Of a stretch of DNA of 23,862 nt, positions 22,621 to 23,862 are shown piece after piece; positions within the stretch are counted from its first letter, which is position 1; each line of letters begins with the position of its first letter. This DNA comes from CBFCZU01 sp965602635 (GTDB taxonomy: Bacteria > Planctomycetota > Phycisphaerae > SM23-33). Location: assembly GCA_965602635.1 (NCBI GenBank), contig CBFCZU010000037.1, positions 1 to 23,862 of the forward strand, in the 5' to 3' direction. Made by a program: the position numbers and the translations under genes. Under the pieces are notes generated by a model. The model saw nothing but the letters and a program-made list of their open reading frames with translations. It was not told where the DNA came from and ran no database searches.

Positions 22621-23359
22621 GCCGCCCGCGGCGGCGTTGCCCTGGCGGCCCTGGCGCCCGGCGGATGCGGCCTTCATGGTCGCCTCGCTGGCGGCACTGG
22701 CGGCGGGGGCATTTCCGGAGATGTTCCTGCCCGCCCACGTCGTGGACCGGCTCGCCTGCCCGCCGGCGCTTCAGATGCTGCTGGCGGCCCAGGCCGGGCT
22801 GCTCATCATGTTCTGTCCGCTGATCATCGCCCGAAGGGCGGAGCGGCGGGCCTTTCTGCCGGGCCTGCTGACCCAGGCGGGCGAGTTCCTGACGCTGCTG
22901 ATCGCCGGCGCGCCGCTGTACCTGGTGGGGGCGTGGCTATCCGACGCGACCGCCCTCGACGTTATCCGCGGCGTGCTCTATCTGGCCGGCGTGGGCGTAG
23001 CCGCCTGGGGGCTGGGCCTGTGGGCGAGTGCCGCCCGGGCGGCGATCCTTTCGGCCGTGGCGCTGGTGGGTGTGGCCGTCGCCGTCGGGGCCCCAGTCGT
23101 CTATTACCTCGTGGCCGAGGCGTCCGAGGCGGGCACCCGCCTGGGCTGGCTGTGGTCCGCCGGGCCGGTCACCTGTGCCTTTTCCGTCGCCGCCGCCCGC
23201 GGCCAGCAGTGGCACCCCGCCCCGCTGTGGGCCTGGGCCCTCTGGCCGGGCGTCGGCGCCGCCCTCGCCTGCGGGCGGTTGCTCCTGACCGCGCGGCAAT
23301 TGCCGCCGCCTCACGCGCAAGGCGTGCCCGCAAATACGCTTGATGAATGGCGCAAATAG
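22592..23359 (+). CDS. Polytopic membrane protein of unknown function
   Basis: The 255-residue protein has a short cytoplasmic start and six or seven hydrophobic helices (for example AAFMVASLAALAAGAF at about 26-41, MLLAAQAGLLIMFCPLIIA at 62-80, and VALVGVAVAVGAPVVYYLV at about 155-173). It ends with a short polar tail. I recognise no family and see no catalytic or transport motif. It overlaps ftsQ by 29 bases in another frame, so it is translated from the same transcript and probably coupled to it. It takes the place of ftsA and ftsZ. It could be an envelope or division protein specific to this lineage, or a membrane component of an unrelated system. No terminator follows; a new promoter begins overlapping its end. 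Confidence 0.75.
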   Translation: MTSHTKATVEPPAAALPWRPWRPADAAFMVASLAALAAGAFPEMFLPAHVVDRLACPPALQMLLAAQAGLLIMFCPLIIARRAERRAFLPGLLTQAGEFLTLLIAGAPLYLVGAWLSDATALDVIRGVLYLAGVGVAAWGLGLWASAARAAILSAVALVGVAVAVGAPVVYYLVAEASEAGTRLGWLWSAGPVTCAFSVAAARGQQWHPAPLWAWALWPGVGAALACGRLLLTARQLPPPHAQGVPANTLDEWRK

Positions 23360-23367
23360 GGTATAAT
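23340..23367 (+). promoter_or_regulatory. Sigma70-type promoter for the LEPR-XLL surface protein
   Basis: TATAAT (23362-23367) is a perfect -10; TTGATG (23340-23345), 4 of 6 to the -35 consensus, lies 16 bases upstream. Transcription would start near 23374, about 100 bases before the ATG at 23476. The elements overlap the last codons and stop of the preceding membrane-protein gene, so the surface-protein gene is probably a separate unit. Confidence 0.7.
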
Positions 23368-23371
23368 CAGG

Positions 23372-23439
23372 GGGTCGTGACGGGGGGCAGGTGTGTGTCC
23401 TGACCCTCGTTTCGGTCCTGCTGGCGCGCCGCACGACCC
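23372..23439 (+). promoter_or_regulatory. Potentially folded 5' leader of the surface-protein mRNA
   Basis: GGGTCGTG (23372-23379) and CACGACCC (23432-23439) are perfect 8-base inverted copies closing a 52-base interior. Inside, CAGG and CCTG around TGTGTGT can form a smaller stem. The outer stem would begin at the predicted 5' end of the transcript, a place where such a hairpin could protect the RNA. It matches no riboswitch I know. Confidence 0.4.
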
Positions 23440-23475
23440 GCGCGGAGGTGGCTCATTCAGAACAAGGAGAGATCA

Positions 23476-23862
23476 ATGCACGGGCAAGTGGCCTCTGGCT
23501 GCTCCGGCCGGCCGGTGTTCGAGCAGCTTGAGCCCCGGCTGCTGCTGTCCGCGGATTTCTCGAGTGTTGCGCTGCCGGAGGTGCTGTCGGCCGCGGACTC
23601 GGTGCCGGTCGTGGCCGAGCCGCTGGAGGCGCCGGCCAGTTGGTCCGCTGACTACGACGCGGGGGAGCCTAAGGGCGACGCGTACGAGGAGAACGACACA
23701 CGGGCCACGGCGTACGACCTTAGCGCCCACGAGCAGACGTGGCTGAGCAGCATCAGCGGCCTCGGCGTCCAGGCGGACGACGACTGGTACGAGATCGACG
23801 TCACGGCGGGCCATGAGAACCTGCTGGTGGACCTGACATTCTCGCATGCCGCCGGCGACATC
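23476..23862 (+). CDS. LEPR-XLL surface protein with PPC-like domain, N-terminal part
   Basis: The frame is open from the ATG at 23476 to the window edge (129 residues). AAGGAGAG lies 4-8 bases before the ATG. The start of the protein contains FEQLEPRLLLSADF (15-28), the LEPR-XLL motif found near the N terminus of very large planctomycete extracellular proteins, where it probably directs export. A low-complexity Ala/Glu/Val linker follows. From about residue 74 the sequence DAYEENDTRATAYDL and then DDDWYEIDVTAG, LLVDLTFSHAAGDI fits the start of a bacterial pre-peptidase C-terminal-like (PPC) beta-sandwich. The full protein is probably long and repetitive, but its size, other domains and function cannot be judged here. 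It has its own promoter and is not part of the cell-wall operon. Confidence 0.8.
   Translation, partial: MHGQVASGCSGRPVFEQLEPRLLLSADFSSVALPEVLSAADSVPVVAEPLEAPASWSADYDAGEPKGDAYEENDTRATAYDLSAHEQTWLSSISGLGVQADDDWYEIDVTAGHENLLVDLTFSHAAGDI

Noticed and set aside
1..23862. CRISPR array, tRNA or rRNA genes, insertion sequences
   Set aside because: I saw no regularly spaced repeats, no tRNA-like cloverleaf, no rRNA sequence and no transposase in the window.

Overview
The window is a GC-rich bacterial chromosome segment whose gene content points to a planctomycete, probably of the Phycisphaerae side. Three marks support this: an extracellular enzyme ending in a dockerin-like repeat pair plus a PEP-CTERM anchor (379-2220), a protein beginning with the LEPR-XLL motif typical of large planctomycete surface proteins (23476 to the right edge), and a division/cell-wall cluster with no ftsA or ftsZ where they normally follow ftsQ. 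The taxonomic call is an inference; no rRNA gene is present.

Left part (1-5654, all minus strand): the start of an exported protein of unknown function that runs off the left edge; a secreted DUF2961/GH172-type glycoside hydrolase; then a compact three-gene operon, transcribed leftward in the order nucleotidyltransferase, galactokinase-like GHMP kinase, uroporphyrinogen-decarboxylase-like protein. The kinase and nucleotidyltransferase overlap by one base (TGATG) and together look like a sugar to sugar-1-phosphate to NDP-sugar activation pair. A divergent GT4-type glycosyltransferase (5742-6881) sits across an 87-base spacer holding a perfect 11-base inverted repeat whose two arms each contain a TACATT -10-like hexamer close to each start codon.

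Main part (6882-23359, all plus strand): a dcw cluster in the order mraZ, small unknown ORF, rsmH, LysM-protein gene, ftsL-like, ftsI, murE, murF, mraY, ftsW, murG, murC, murB, ddl, ftsQ, polytopic membrane protein. It encodes the cytoplasmic steps from UDP-MurNAc through lipid I and II, apart from MurD, and the septal transpeptidase/SEDS pair. MurE has the DNPR motif of meso-diaminopimelate-adding enzymes. murD is missing from its usual place between mraY and ftsW; that 53-base gap instead holds a perfect AT-rich hairpin. Most genes overlap or nearly touch, with 4-base GTGA overlaps at ftsL/ftsI and murF/mraY and a TTG start for murG. RNA structure concentrates at three junctions: a terminator-like hairpin with a T-run after mraZ, a 10-bp hairpin carrying the rsmH start codon in its loop, and two strong hairpins in the ftsI-murE gap.

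Right end (23360-23862): a consensus -10 promoter, a potentially folded leader and the beginning of the LEPR-XLL surface protein, which continues past the window. The most unusual features are the rsmH start-codon hairpin coupled to an unknown 80-residue ORF, the missing murD, the symmetric near-leaderless divergent promoters, and an atypical sugar-kinase/nucleotidyltransferase/URO-D operon.
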